NCBI RefSeq assembly: GCF_000485795.1 | Contig: NZ_AXZL01000053.1 | Span: 1 to 64,000, forward strand | DNA length: 64,000 nt | DNA from: Shewanella decolorationis S12 | GTDB taxonomy: Bacteria; Pseudomonadota; Gammaproteobacteria; Enterobacterales; Shewanellaceae | Direction of reading: 5' to 3' | Part shown: in pieces, positions 10,197 to 19,886 of the stretch | Position numbering within the stretch: the stretch's first letter is position 1 | How the letters are laid out: each line of letters starts with the position of its first letter | Translations under genes and position numbers: made by a program | The notes under the pieces: generated by a model | The model's database searches: none | What the model was told of the DNA's origin: nothing | Seen by the model: the letters and a program-made list of their open reading frames with translations, nothing else

Positions 10197-10817
10197 ATGA
10201 GTGTTGCAATCCCAGCTGATTTAGAAGTTGCTCACGCCGAGGAGCACCACGAGCACCATGATACGGGTGGCAACACCCTGTTTGGTTTTTGGCTCTACCT
10301 GATGACCGACTGCATCCTGTTTGCATCGGTATTCGCCACCTACGCCGTGCTCTATATGAACACCGACGGCGGTGTATCGGGTAAAGACATTTTCGAACTG
10401 GACTTTGTGCTGATCGAAACCGCAGCCCTGCTGCTCAGTAGTATTACCTATGGTTTCGCGTTGATTTTCGCTAAGCGCCACAACAAGGCGGCAACCCTCA
10501 CTTGGTTAGCCATTACCTTTGCACTGGGCTGTGTGTTTATCGGCATGGAAGTCTATGAGTTCCATCACCTGATTGAACATGGCAACGGCCCACAACGCAG
10601 CGCCTTCCTGTCATCTTTCTTCACCTTAGTGGGCATGCACGGCTTGCACGTGACCGCAGGGTTAATTTGGATGGCAATCATGATGATTGAAGTCGCCAAA
10701 ACGGGCTTAGGCAACCGCAGCATCACTCGCTTGAGCTGCTTAAGCTTGTTCTGGCATTTCCTCGACATCGTGTGGATTTGCGTATTCACCGTTGTGTACT
10801 TATTGGGAGCATTGTAA
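10197..10817 (+). CDS. cyoC: Cytochrome bo3-type quinol oxidase subunit III
   Basis: The product has 206 residues and five predicted transmembrane helices, the standard length and layout for CyoC. The N-terminus is rich in His and Glu (AEEHHEHHD). The conserved MHGLHVTAG segment of the subunit III family is present. Its stop codon shares one base with the cyoD start (TAATG), indicating translational coupling. Subunit III stabilises the complex and is not catalytic. Confidence 0.95.
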   Translation: MSVAIPADLEVAHAEEHHEHHDTGGNTLFGFWLYLMTDCILFASVFATYAVLYMNTDGGVSGKDIFELDFVLIETAALLLSSITYGFALIFAKRHNKAATLTWLAITFALGCVFIGMEVYEFHHLIEHGNGPQRSAFLSSFFTLVGMHGLHVTAGLIWMAIMMIEVAKTGLGNRSITRLSCLSLFWHFLDIVWICVFTVVYLLGAL

Positions 10818-11158
10818 TGGGCGCACATACTCATTCGCATGATCATAGCCATGGCGCAGACGATCTGGCCGCCAGCATCAAGTCCTACTTAGTCGGTTTT
10901 GTGCTGTCAGTGGTGTTAACTGCCATCCCATTCTGGGCGGTAATGACCCATCACTTCGAGCAATCGACGACGCTTGCCATCGTCGTTGTCACGGCACTGG
11001 TGCAGATTTTGGTACACCTTAAGTACTTCCTACACTTGGACTTCTCTAAGGAAGGCAAGATCAACACCTTCTCCTTCCTATTTACCGCGCTGATCATCGT
11101 GATGGTGGTTGGCTTGTCGGTATGGATCATTCTCGAAGCTAACGCTTTGATGATGTAA
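10817..11158 (+). CDS. cyoD: Cytochrome bo3-type quinol oxidase subunit IV
   Basis: The product has 113 residues and three transmembrane helices, typical of CyoD. I chose the ATG at 10817, which overlaps the cyoC stop by one base; the longer reading from 10772 would lie inside cyoC. A His-rich start (THSHDHSHG) precedes the first helix. The subunit assists assembly of the oxidase core. Confidence 0.93.
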   Translation: MGAHTHSHDHSHGADDLAASIKSYLVGFVLSVVLTAIPFWAVMTHHFEQSTTLAIVVVTALVQILVHLKYFLHLDFSKEGKINTFSFLFTALIIVMVVGLSVWIILEANALMM

Positions 11159-11171
11159 CGAGACACAGCAA

Positions 11172-12104
11172 ATGAACACACAAGCTAGATTGACATCGAC
11201 GCAATGGAAAGCACGCTTCAAAGGGTATGTACAGGTAACTAAGCCTGGCATCATTTTCGGGAATCTGATTTCCGTTGCTGGCGGTTTCCTATTGGCCGCT
11301 AAGGGCGATGTGGATCTGGTCTTGATGCTGGCAAGCTTAGTGGGATTATCCTTAGTCGTCGCCTCAGGCTGTTCGATTAATAACTGTATTGACCGTGACA
11401 TTGACGCCAAAATGCAGCGCACCTGCAAACGCGTCACCGTCACGGGCGAAATTCCCCTAAGCCATGTCTTGCTGTTTGGCATCGCCTTAGGCGTACTTGG
11501 ATTTGGCACCTTAGCTCTGTTCACTAATGCCTTAGCCCTGCTGTTTGCCGCTATTGGCTATGTCGTTTATGTCGGGATTTATAGCCTCTATATGAAGCGA
11601 AACTCGGTTTACGGCACCTTAGTCGGCAGCTTTTCGGGCGCAGTACCGCCCGTGGTGGGCTATTGCAGCGTGACGGGGCAAATGGATATGGGCGCAGTGA
11701 TTTTATTACTGATGTTCAGCCTCTGGCAGATGCCACACTCTTACGCCATCGCGATTTTCCGCTTTAATGACTATGCAGCCGCGAAGATCCCCGTGCTGCC
11801 AGTCGCCGAAGGGATGGCCAAGGCGAAGCACCATATAGTGCTCTATATCGCAGTGTTCGCCTTGGTCAGCACCATGCTGCCACTTGCAGGTTACACAGGC
11901 ACCGCCTTTATGGCCGTGACCTGTGCCACCAGCCTCTGGTGGCTAACAATGGCCCTCAAAGGTTATCGTCAAGATGTGGATATGCCACGTTGGGCCAGAC
12001 AAGTGTTTGGTTTTTCAATTATTACCATCACAGCACTCAGTGTAACCATGGCGCTGGATTTTCAAGCGGTCAGTCAAACCCCACTGTTTACCTTAGTGCG
12101 ATAA
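11172..12104 (+). CDS. cyoE: Protohaem IX farnesyltransferase (haem O synthase)
   Basis: This is a UbiA-type prenyltransferase of 310 residues with about nine membrane helices that attaches a farnesyl group to haem B to give the haem O used by CyoB. The allylic-diphosphate-binding motif is visible as [12 protein letters not shown], followed by TCKR. The gene starts 13 bp after cyoD and ends just before a strong terminator, so it closes the operon. Its presence supports haem O rather than haem A in the oxidase, since no ctaA-like gene is here. Confidence 0.95.
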   Translation: MNTQARLTSTQWKARFKGYVQVTKPGIIFGNLISVAGGFLLAAKGDVDLVLMLASLVGLSLVVASGCSINNCIDRDIDAKMQRTCKRVTVTGEIPLSHVLLFGIALGVLGFGTLALFTNALALLFAAIGYVVYVGIYSLYMKRNSVYGTLVGSFSGAVPPVVGYCSVTGQMDMGAVILLLMFSLWQMPHSYAIAIFRFNDYAAAKIPVLPVAEGMAKAKHHIVLYIAVFALVSTMLPLAGYTGTAFMAVTCATSLWWLTMALKGYRQDVDMPRWARQVFGFSIITITALSVTMALDFQAVSQTPLFTLVR

Positions 12105-12126
12105 ACATAACCTTTATTCAAAAACA

Positions 12127-12157
12127 AAAGCGCTAACCTAGGTTAGCGCTTTTTTAT
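12127..12157 (+). terminator. Rho-independent terminator after cyoE
   Basis: AAGCGCTAACC and GGTTAGCGCTT form a perfect 11-bp stem around a TA loop, followed by six T. It ends the cyoABCDE transcript. Confidence 0.9.
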
Positions 12158-12268
12158 TGCCTTAATCCTCAATAACTAAGGGACAAGAGGGCGTTAAAAA
12201 TGGATGGAAAAACAACTGAGTGACCTGTGACTAAAAGCCCTATATGCAATCAACGAGTTATAGGTGGA

Positions 12269-12363
12269 CCATGGTATTTGCTCACCGACACACAGCTAGT
12301 CCATCCTTGGATGCTCGACCGCCCCGTCCATGGGGCGGACGGTCGGCTCGCTAATCACCATGG
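12269..12363. repeat. Intergenic hairpin element, about 95 bp
   Basis: The ends are inverted repeats: CCATGGT (12269-12275) and ACCATGG (12357-12363), followed inward by imperfectly paired arms (ATTTGCTCACCGAC against the complement of GTCGGCTCGCTAAT). The tip is a very stable hairpin, CCGCCCC (12319-12325) and GGGGCGG (12332-12338) with loop GTCCAT. It lies alone between the cyo terminator and two minus-strand hypotheticals. No coding sequence is seen. It may be a small dispersed palindromic element, but the window holds no second copy to prove repetition. Confidence 0.5.
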
Positions 12364-12450
12364 CTACTTTTTTAGCATTCGCGTAATCTGTAAGTATCAA
12401 GAAAATACACCGTCAATAATGACCACAATGAACGATGCTGGCAGACTTAG

Positions 12451-12963
12451 TTATACGACTAATTTCACTTCATAACATTCAATATCGGCAACTATGTCCT
12501 CTAGCAGCTCTTTGTCTGCAGCCAAACTTGATCCCTTAAGCTGCAACATCCAATTCTCATACAGTCGCAACACGGCTTCTCTCTCATTTTCAGGCCATGT
12601 AGCCCATCCGCCATACTCTAGCTTTGCGAGAAACAATCCAAAATCACATGGTGCGTTCCAATAATCCGTTACGTACAACTCAAAAATGCGGGGCAAAAAG
12701 TGTTTGAAATCGCCTACGTCACCAAATGTTGTCATGATTTTAAGGATAAATAGTTGAAGATCGTCCCAAGAAAGCTGGGTTAACTTTTTTGTGTGCAATA
12801 AAGAATCTAAATTTTGCAATTCACAATGAGAGCACCCTTCAATTTGCAATTTAAGAGGGTAACCACTAAATGTGCTGTATAAATTACTAATTTGAGTATT
12901 CATCGAATCGTATAACACCAAAAATCGGTACACGCTTTTTTGCGCATCCGGTGCCGAAGACAC
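12451..12963 (-). CDS. Hypothetical protein (about 150-170 aa)
   Basis: I do not recognise the family. The ORF gives 170 residues from a GTG at 12963 or 150 from an ATG at 12903; neither has a clear ribosome-binding site. The sequence is soluble, mostly helical and Trp/Tyr-rich in the second half (YGGWATWPENEREAVLRLYENWM), with three Cys in the first third. It lies in a pair with another small minus-strand gene 32 bp upstream, in a somewhat AT-rich stretch, flanked by a hairpin element. Small soluble paired genes of this kind often include orphan immunity proteins of contact-dependent toxins, but no toxin gene is present, so that stays a guess. Confidence 0.6.
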   Translation of the reverse strand: MSSAPDAQKSVYRFLVLYDSMNTQISNLYSTFSGYPLKLQIEGCSHCELQNLDSLLHTKKLTQLSWDDLQLFILKIMTTFGDVGDFKHFLPRIFELYVTDYWNAPCDFGLFLAKLEYGGWATWPENEREAVLRLYENWMLQLKGSSLAADKELLEDIVADIECYEVKLVV

Positions 12964-12995
12964 CTATTTGATTGCTTTTTCAAGCTTTAGTTTTA

Positions 12996-13370
12996 TTAGA
13001 ATATTTCCATAACCAAAGAATTCCCTTGTGGCGGAAAATTGAAAATGACAGATTCGAACTGACTTTCGATTGTTTCAATACTAATGGAGTCTCCACTCTC
13101 GAACATGATACTCAACAACGAAGGACTCATTAATTTGGCACTTTTCGCACGCTGCCGACAAAGAGCACCCCATGGGCCTGCATTCGGCGCATCATCCCAT
13201 TCGTAGGACATACCATCTATTGAAGCAAACACACGCTCGCAGCATTGGATGCCAAAATCAACAAATTGGATAGTAAAACCATATGAAGCCAAATGAATAG
13301 ACTCTACAAATTGCAGTTCCTTGAAGTACTCATTCAATAACTCAACGATTTCTTCATTAAACAACTTCAT
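12996..13370 (-). CDS. Hypothetical protein, 124 aa
   Basis: The start chosen is the ATG at 13370; a TTG at 13376 would add two residues. The product is soluble and acidic, with a beta-rich pattern in the second half (SLLSIMFESGDSISIET, then SQFESVIFNFPPQ). No catalytic motif is evident. The compact size and the Trp/Gly segment YEWDDAPNAGPWGALC recall small immunity-like proteins, but I cannot name a family. It is followed 32 bp later by another small hypothetical, probably on the same transcript. Confidence 0.6.
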   Translation of the reverse strand: MKLFNEEIVELLNEYFKELQFVESIHLASYGFTIQFVDFGIQCCERVFASIDGMSYEWDDAPNAGPWGALCRQRAKSAKLMSPSLLSIMFESGDSISIETIESQFESVIFNFPPQGNSLVMEIF

Positions 13371-13495
13371 ACTCAATCCGATTGAAGGTTAGTGCCTGAA
13401 TCATCTTTACATTCGGCAGAATTATTTTGCCAGCCTACTTAAGAATGCCGTCCACGACACAAATTCAAATGTATAACGATTTAACACTCGGCTAG

Positions 13496-14242
13496 TTACT
13501 TCATTGCCGATTTTACATAGACATCGAAGCGGTTTTTCTTAGTTTCGATAACCATGCTGGGCTTAACGCCAGCGAGGTCTTCGGCATAATCGGGGCGCTT
13601 CACCACTACACGCTTACTGGCTAGAGCCATGGCGGGTGCGAGCAATCCATCGGCGTCGAGATCCGCACCGACTAAGGTTTGAAAGACTCGCATTTCTTTT
13701 TTGACTAAGGCTGATTTGTCACGGTGAGGGTACATAGGGTCGAGGTAGACGACATCGACCTCTTGCTCTAATTTGGCGAGTGCTTCGAGGCTAGAACCAT
13801 GGAAAAGCTGCATACGTTCACGCATCCAGTCGCCGATTTCGGCATCTTGATAGGCACGGCGCAGGCCGTCTTCTAATAATGCGGCCACTACAGGATGGCG
13901 CTCTACCATAGTCACAGTGCAGCCTAAACTTGCCAGCACAAAGGCATCGCGACCCAGGCCCGCTGTACCATCGACCACTTTTGGGGTAACGCCCTGCTTT
14001 AATCCAACAGCCTTAGCAATCGACTGCCCACGACCGCCACCAAACTTGCGTCTATGGGCAACCGCGCCAGTGACAAAATCCACAACTATGCCATCGAGCT
14101 TAGGCTCATCGCGCTTATGTAGCGTCAAGGTGTCTGATTCAAAACGCAATTCGAATGGCGCATCGGCATCAAACACCAGTTGCCAGCGGGCACAAATGTC
14201 CACAAGAGTTGGAAATTGCTGATTAAAAAAAATCGGAGTCAC
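13496..14242 (-). CDS. rsmJ: 16S rRNA (guanine-1516-N2) methyltransferase
   Basis: The protein has 248 residues, the usual RsmJ length. The SAM-binding motif is [18 protein letters not shown], followed by the acidic strand end VERHP, and motif IV is [18 protein letters not shown]. These match the RsmJ (YhiQ) family, which methylates G1516 of 16S rRNA. The start is GTG at 14242; no strong Shine-Dalgarno is visible. In E. coli the gene follows prlC; here prlC lies about 17 kb away. Confidence 0.93.
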   Translation of the reverse strand: MTPIFFNQQFPTLVDICARWQLVFDADAPFELRFESDTLTLHKRDEPKLDGIVVDFVTGAVAHRRKFGGGRGQSIAKAVGLKQGVTPKVVDGTAGLGRDAFVLASLGCTVTMVERHPVVAALLEDGLRRAYQDAEIGDWMRERMQLFHGSSLEALAKLEQEVDVVYLDPMYPHRDKSALVKKEMRVFQTLVGADLDADGLLAPAMALASKRVVVKRPDYAEDLAGVKPSMVIETKKNRFDVYVKSAMK

Positions 14243-14507
14243 AGGCTATCTTCAAAGCAACAAAATGATGGCTATTATGCCTAAAAATCTGCTTCGTGAA
14301 TATGTAACTCAGTCAATCATCTTGTTAATGCTCATTATTCTATGAGTCAATTTGTCTAAGCCACCTTAGGTAAACTCAAACATGAGTCACAGTGTAATTA
14401 ACTGATTGATAAAGGCAAAAATCTATTTATATAACAGTTTAGCGATTTGTGTTATATGTTTTGTTCCGAGCCAACCTTGCGACTTCCATACGGAATAAGG
14501 ACATTTT

Positions 14508-16772
14508 TTGCTTAACTGGCTGAAAGGTTTTTTGTTTATCAGGGATAAAGACTTTTTAAACCCCGATAGAACCATATTAAAAACCAGTTTATTGCGGATT
14601 ATTTTGCTAAGTGGTGCCATTCTGACCACCAGCATAGTGCTGCATAGCTCATTGATCGCATATGAACTCAACCTCAGCTTTATTATTGGCATTACGGTCA
14701 GTTTTTTAACCGTCTTATTTCTCGCATTATGGTTTACCCGTCGGTATTTGCTGGCGAGCTCAATCAGCTTGCTGGCCATGGTGGTTGCGGCCTGCTTGGC
14801 AATACTGTTGTTTATTCCAGATTTTACCTTGTCGCAGGCAGGCATTACCTTCCTGTATACGCTGCCGCTGATGGCGCTTTTCCTGTTTGGTAGAAAAGTC
14901 GCCTTCTGGATGATGTGCTTCAATGTGCTGCCTTTCTTATTGCTGCTGCGTAACCAGAATCTCCCGCCTATTGTCGATGTCGATATTAGCCTGCCAGCGA
15001 CCCACGCTTACCTCAACGGGCTGTTGTTTATGTTTTTCAATATTTGTATCCCGTTGTCGGCCATGCGGTTGTTAAAAACCCAGAAAGTCCATGCGCAGCA
15101 AATGATCCAGCATCAACACGCGCTGCAACGCTCTTTAGATCAATATGCAGAAATCTTTGACAATAATGGCACGGCCTCCTTCTTCTGTAATGAAGATGGA
15201 GTGATCCTCAACTTGAATAATGCGGCAAAACAAATCGCAGGAGATGTCACACTTAATCGCACTCGCCTGTGTGATATTTTTGAAGTGGACCAAGATACCA
15301 GTACGAATTTGTTGGCCGCCTCATTCCATACCCGTTTAAGGCACAATAGCGGCAGCCGATATCTACTACAAAAAGCCTCATTAGAGCACCATGATACCTT
15401 GCTGTTTCACTGCCACGATATCACGGCACAAGCCAATCATGAGCTCGAACTCAATCGACTCAAAAAGCACCATATCAGTACCCATTTTTACGATTTAGTC
15501 ACAGCCCTACCCAACGAGAACCACTGGTATAACCCGACACCAAGTACTGCCCACCAGGAAATGACAGTCGCCCTAGTTAAGATCGATAATCTAAGCCAAA
15601 TTAATGCCGCCTTTGGCATCAGCGTGGGAGATGCCATCCTCAAAGCCTTTGCCTTAGAGCTTAAAGAGCGCTTCGGCCATCAGGCCAAAATATATCGTTT
15701 TAGAGGTGCATCCTTTGCCCTGGAATTTACCGAACTTCCACTCATCTCGCCAGAGACGCTCGCACCGCAATTACGTCTTCGCATTCCGACAAGTTTAAAA
15801 CTTAAGCAAGAACAACAGATTGAATACCATTTAGAGTGCCGCGTTGGCTGTAGTTCTGGCCATAAATCCGCTCCGCAGCAAGCCGCCGAGCAATGCTTGA
15901 TTGCCATTAAACAAACCACCCAAGCCAACCCAGTTATGGTGTATTACGTTGGCTTGATTAACAATTTACTTGAGGCATCCTCGCAAGAAAGCAAAATCCG
16001 CGACGCGCTAAAACACAACCGACTGGAAATGTGGCTGCAACCAAAAGTGTTGGCAGATGGGCATATTATTAGCTTTGAAGCGCTCGCCAGAATGTTCGAC
16101 AAAGACGGCAGTATGATCATGCCCAGCACCTTTATCCCCATCATAGAGTCATCGCAGTTGCAGGCGATTTTCGCCATTAAAGTGTTTAGGCAATTACTTC
16201 AATTGATCCGTGCTTGGCCCAAAAATGTCCCTATGACTAAGATTGCCTTCAACCTATCGGGACAAGATATTTTGTCGGATCGATTCTTCAAGGTACTGAT
16301 CCAGACATATATTAACCATCCCGAACTCATTCCAATTTTAGAAATTGAAATCACCGAAACCTCAGTGTTTTCCACCCACAAAGAAACTGGCAGACGCTTA
16401 AACACACTCGCGAGAATGGGCGTTTCCATTGCGATCGACGATTTCGGCACAGGCCATGCTTCCTTGAGCCAGCTGATTGACATAAGCGCCGATACAATAA
16501 AAATTGATCGCTACTTTGTCAGCCAGCTCGGCATTAGCGAGCGCCACACGCAAATTGTCAACGCGGCAATTCTGTTGGCAAAGAGTTTAAAACTGCATGT
16601 TATTGCCGAGGGGATTGAAACTGAAACCCAATTGATACAGCTCACAGCACTGGGGTGTGAACAATTCCAAGGCTACTTATTTGGCAAACCTGCACCAGCC
16701 TCGTTGTGGCTAAAAACCTATCAAATGCAAACCCCAACCCACTGGTTAGCACAGAAAAAAACGGCTAACTGA
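14508..16772 (+). CDS. Membrane EAL protein with degenerate GGDEF domain
   Basis: The protein has 754 residues and starts at TTG 14508 with AAGGA about 5 bases upstream. Residues ~28-185 contain six or so transmembrane helices, with a short coiled segment and a PAS-like region to about 310. The GGDEF-like domain (about 325-460) reads RFRGASF where the signature belongs, so it should not make c-di-GMP. The EAL domain (about 495-745) keeps SFEALAR, FNLSGQDI, EITET, AIDDFGTGHASL, AEGIET and QGYLFGKP, so phosphodiesterase activity is plausible. It appears monocistronic, between divergent rsmJ and co-directional rlmJ. Confidence 0.88.
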   Translation: MLNWLKGFLFIRDKDFLNPDRTILKTSLLRIILLSGAILTTSIVLHSSLIAYELNLSFIIGITVSFLTVLFLALWFTRRYLLASSISLLAMVVAACLAILLFIPDFTLSQAGITFLYTLPLMALFLFGRKVAFWMMCFNVLPFLLLLRNQNLPPIVDVDISLPATHAYLNGLLFMFFNICIPLSAMRLLKTQKVHAQQMIQHQHALQRSLDQYAEIFDNNGTASFFCNEDGVILNLNNAAKQIAGDVTLNRTRLCDIFEVDQDTSTNLLAASFHTRLRHNSGSRYLLQKASLEHHDTLLFHCHDITAQANHELELNRLKKHHISTHFYDLVTALPNENHWYNPTPSTAHQEMTVALVKIDNLSQINAAFGISVGDAILKAFALELKERFGHQAKIYRFRGASFALEFTELPLISPETLAPQLRLRIPTSLKLKQEQQIEYHLECRVGCSSGHKSAPQQAAEQCLIAIKQTTQANPVMVYYVGLINNLLEASSQESKIRDALKHNRLEMWLQPKVLADGHIISFEALARMFDKDGSMIMPSTFIPIIESSQLQAIFAIKVFRQLLQLIRAWPKNVPMTKIAFNLSGQDILSDRFFKVLIQTYINHPELIPILEIEITETSVFSTHKETGRRLNTLARMGVSIAIDDFGTGHASLSQLIDISADTIKIDRYFVSQLGISERHTQIVNAAILLAKSLKLHVIAEGIETETQLIQLTALGCEQFQGYLFGKPAPASLWLKTYQMQTPTHWLAQKKTAN

Positions 16773-16864
16773 GGCATTCGTTTTACGCTTTAAGGCATCC
16801 TAGGTATAATTGCCCACATGCGTTTGCCTCCCTTTGCATTGTTTGCAAATAACTAGGATCCTCC

Positions 16865-17710
16865 ATGTTAAGTTACCGCCACGGTTATCACGCCGGCAAT
16901 TATGCCGATGTGCTGAAACACGCTATTTTGCTGCAAACTTTGCAGTTAATGCATAAGAAAGATAAACCCTTAGTCTATATCGATACCCATGCGGGTGCCG
17001 GTGGTTATGCGTTAACGGATGAGTTTGCTCAGAAGACGGGTGAATACCTCGAAGGCGTAGCTAAGCTTTGGAATAAAACCGATCTGCCAAAATCCCTGCA
17101 GGATTATGTAGATGCGGTGCGTCACTTTAATGAAGACAATCCAGAAGAACTCAACTTTTACCCAGGTTCTCCTGCCATTATCGATATGGATCTTGGGCCG
17201 AAGGATCGTATGCTGCTGCACGAGCTGCACGGTACCGATCATCTGCTGCTGGATGAGTATTTCGAGCAGGATAAGCAGGTAAAAGTCATCAAGGGCGATG
17301 GCCTTAAAGGATTGATTGCTGCGGTACCGCCACTTGAGCGCCGCGCACTGGTACTTGTCGATCCCAGTTATGAGATTAAGACCGACTATCAAACGGTCGC
17401 CGAGACCTTAATCAAGGCACACAAACGCTTTGCCACGGGCGTATTTATGCTCTGGTATCCCGTAGTCAACCGCGCGCAGACGGAAGAAATGCTTTCCCGC
17501 TTAGCCGGCAGCGGCATTAAGCGCCAGTTACGTATCGAACAGGCAATCAAGCCGGACTCCAATGAATTTGGCATGACAGCCGCAGGACTATGGGTGATTA
17601 ACCCACCTTGGCAACTGGATGAAATCGCGACTGAGATGCTCGATTATCTCGGCAAAAACTTAGGCCAAGCCGATGGCAATGTCATCGTTAAATGGGAAGT
17701 TGGCGAATAA
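16865..17710 (+). CDS. rlmJ: 23S rRNA (adenine-2030-N6) methyltransferase
   Basis: The protein has 281 residues, matching RlmJ (YhiR). It opens with the family's typical LSYRHGYHAGNYADVLKH and has a SAM-binding THAGAGGY near residue 42. The catalytic motif IV is DPSYEIK, the RlmJ form of the (D/N)PPY motif. It methylates A2030 of 23S rRNA. The ATG at 16865 follows AGGATCC. It stands alone, followed by the structured repeat. Confidence 0.95.
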   Translation: MLSYRHGYHAGNYADVLKHAILLQTLQLMHKKDKPLVYIDTHAGAGGYALTDEFAQKTGEYLEGVAKLWNKTDLPKSLQDYVDAVRHFNEDNPEELNFYPGSPAIIDMDLGPKDRMLLHELHGTDHLLLDEYFEQDKQVKVIKGDGLKGLIAAVPPLERRALVLVDPSYEIKTDYQTVAETLIKAHKRFATGVFMLWYPVVNRAQTEEMLSRLAGSGIKRQLRIEQAIKPDSNEFGMTAAGLWVINPPWQLDEIATEMLDYLGKNLGQADGNVIVKWEVGE

Positions 17711-17759
17711 GCCAATCCTATTGCGTCATCACCGCATGCAGCAGAGCAGCGTCACCTTA

Positions 17760-18039
17760 GGGCGTGTTGGCGTTTCGAGATTAAATTTTGTTCTTTCTAG
17801 CAAGCTCGTACTCGCGAAATGAGGAATCAAGTGTAGTTATTCTACTCAAATGACGAGCGGCTCTTATTACAGAAAGTAAGAGCAAGGGCTTGCCAGACGA
17901 ACCCTTCGGGCAGCATTTGGCGGGCGTTTCTGCCGCGTTATCGTCCGTTTATGTAGAATAACTACACTACACGGACTTTGCCTTGCATAAACGCCCGCCA
18001 AATAGCTGCAAAAATAATCCTGAAACATCAACACGCCCT
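17760..18039. repeat. Structured repeat (MITE-like), full copy B, about 280 bp
   Basis: The ends are inverted repeats: GGGCGTGTTGGCGTTTC (17760-17776) and GAAACATCAACACGCCC (18023-18039), 15 of 17 paired. Both are flanked by TTA (17757-17759 and 18040-18042), a possible 3-bp target duplication. Inside are several hairpins. The largest pairs TTTGGCGGGCGTTT (17916-17929) with AAACGCCCGCCAAA (17989-18002), extended by GCAGC/GCTGC. A nested stem joins GTCCGT..TGTAG to CTACA..ACGGAC, and GCAAG-GG-CTTGC (about 17882-17893) forms another. It lies between rlmJ and the transglycosylase gene. No ORF is present, so movement would need a transposase in trans. Confidence 0.8.
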
Positions 18040-18088
18040 TAGTCCGCTGCTTTTGTTTTTAAGCATTAAATAGGTCGTGGCTGTGTTG

Positions 18089-18808
18089 CTAGACTTTGGC
18101 GCTGCGGTAACGTTTTAGCAGAATTTGCACCCGTTCCACATAGGCTTGGGTTTCTGGATAGGGAGGAATACCGTTGTATTGGGTCACTGTGGTTGGCCCC
18201 GCATTGTAGGCGGCGCAGGCCAATGCAATATCACCATTGAACTGTTTTAGCATTTGCGCCAAATACTTACTACCGCCGAGAATATTCTCCTCCGGCAAAA
18301 AGGCATTGGTCACGCCCATTTCTTTGGCGGTTTCGGGCATTAATTGCATCAGGCCCATTGCGCCAGTACGTGACAAGGCTCTGGCATTAAAGGCCGATTC
18401 GGCGTGGATCACGGCGCGGATAAGTGCCGGGTCTAATTGATGTTTATGAGCCGCACGACTGATCAAGCTATCGTAATTGCGGGTAAACAGCCGAATACCA
18501 TTCCAGTCAATTTTGGAGTCAGGACGACAGGCAAAGCAGTCATAGAGCAGGATTTGATACTCATTGGTGGTCGGCGCTTTATCGGTAAAAGCCGTGACAC
18601 CATTGGCCTGTAGATATTGATAAACTTTGACTTTTTCTTGCCCAGTGTTACTCACAATACCGCTTTCAGAATAACGAGCCACAATACGAGGCTTAGGCTT
18701 GGCTTCATCGGCAAACGCGGCCGCAACACTTCCCCAAGCCAACCACAAACCAAGGCTAATGATGGCTATCGACTTAAGGCAAAGTGGCGAAGAATGCGTT
18801 GCTGGCAT
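18089..18808 (-). CDS. Periplasmic lytic transglycosylase (SLT family)
   Basis: The protein has about 239 residues, with an N-terminal signal peptide (to about AAAFADEA). The SLT catalytic domain occupies about 115-235. The catalytic Glu is in HAESAFN, followed by GAMGLMQLMPETA, AYNAGP and YPETQAYV, the standard motifs. It cleaves peptidoglycan between MurNAc and GlcNAc. The start overlaps the stop of the DUF3137 gene (18808-18811; two adjacent ATG codons are possible), so translation is coupled. The middle holds two Cys (DCFAC) that may pair. The context with LemA and DUF3137 suggests a shared envelope role, which is inference. Confidence 0.9.
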   Translation of the reverse strand: MPATHSSPLCLKSIAIISLGLWLAWGSVAAAFADEAKPKPRIVARYSESGIVSNTGQEKVKVYQYLQANGVTAFTDKAPTTNEYQILLYDCFACRPDSKIDWNGIRLFTRNYDSLISRAAHKHQLDPALIRAVIHAESAFNARALSRTGAMGLMQLMPETAKEMGVTNAFLPEENILGGSKYLAQMLKQFNGDIALACAAYNAGPTTVTQYNGIPPYPETQAYVERVQILLKRYRSAKV

Positions 18809-19836
18809 CAAAGTCCCGTGTGTTCGTTTAGTTTAAGTACTTCAATAATAGCAAAGAGTTGCTTCATCTCACGGTTTAACTGGCTAAATTCGGCCGAAAA
18901 ATTAGCACTGTCGAAGATAGATTGCATCTGGAAACGACTACGGCGATTTGGCAAAAACAAGATCAAACGATTGCGGAAGAAGGCGCATTGAATATCTCCA
19001 TCGAAGGATTTAGCCAATTGCTGCAAGCGCTCCATAAAGGCGGTATTGAGCAAATAGCGCGACTCGATTTGATCCGTTGAAAACACATCGAACTCTTTTT
19101 CGAACAGGGGATCTTCAAGCTTCACCCTCTGCAGCCCTGAGTGGCTGTCGGATAAGAAATTTGCCAGCCCACCGCGATCCTTCAATACCACGGTATGACC
19201 AATAAATTGCTTATGGCTACTCAGCTCAACCACAGTGCCGCGAAAGCGGGTTTCGGTGCGGGTCACGGTGCGGCGTTTATTGCCGTCCCACTCCTCCACC
19301 CGTACGTCTTTGGTCAGGGTTAACTCATTGACGACTAACTCGATGCCCTTGTATTGGCCTTGAATATAATCACCAAAGCTCGCCTTATCGTAATTGGGTA
19401 GCACCTTAGCGGCACTGAGGCGATTCATGTCGAGGCGCATCTCGCGGTTGTAGATAAAATCCTCACCAAAGTACTTAAACATGATGGGATAAATTTCTTG
19501 CTGTACTTGCCGCTTAAACTGCCGAGTCGGTGTAAAACTCCAAAAACCTAATCCCAATAGCGCGACCAACGGCAGCGGAAACAGCATGAGTCCACGGCTA
19601 TGTCCCAATAGCGCTAACAGCACGAGACCTGCGACTATCGCCAAACTAAGATATAAGCGTTTACGTGTCGCCTTAAGGCTGTTGACGCGCTTAGTTTCAT
19701 AGCGGGCGGCGAGCGGCGCCAGTTGGGTATCGTAGTACTCCTGCAGCGACGCCCTATCCGAAGCGTCGGCCGACAATCTTGCCGCCTGCCGCTGAGCCTT
19801 GATGGTACTACCTAAGATAAAGGTGAGTATATTCAT
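18808..19836 (-). CDS. DUF3137 domain membrane protein
   Basis: The protein has 342 residues. A basic cytoplasmic stretch is followed by two close transmembrane helices (about 62-108) and then a long soluble domain of the DUF3137 family, with DFIYNREMRLD near its start and VELSSHKQFIGHTVVLKD in the middle. The family has no known activity but often lies next to lemA, as here. The gene lies 50 bp after lemA and overlaps the transglycosylase start by 4 bp. Confidence 0.85.
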   Translation of the reverse strand: MNILTFILGSTIKAQRQAARLSADASDRASLQEYYDTQLAPLAARYETKRVNSLKATRKRLYLSLAIVAGLVLLALLGHSRGLMLFPLPLVALLGLGFWSFTPTRQFKRQVQQEIYPIMFKYFGEDFIYNREMRLDMNRLSAAKVLPNYDKASFGDYIQGQYKGIELVVNELTLTKDVRVEEWDGNKRRTVTRTETRFRGTVVELSSHKQFIGHTVVLKDRGGLANFLSDSHSGLQRVKLEDPLFEKEFDVFSTDQIESRYLLNTAFMERLQQLAKSFDGDIQCAFFRNRLILFLPNRRSRFQMQSIFDSANFSAEFSQLNREMKQLFAIIEVLKLNEHTGL

Positions 19837-19886
19837 TCAGTTAATATGTTTGCGGAGCCTATCTTGGCCCCGCAAATATCGAAGGA

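Noticed and set aside
13917..14222. 101-aa ORF opposite rsmJ
   Set aside because: Shadow frame of a well-supported gene.
17760..18039. Integron attC site
   Set aside because: No attC-type core sites (GTTRRRY/RYYYAAC arrangement) and no cassette ORFs or integrase; the terminal inverted repeats fit a MITE-like element better.
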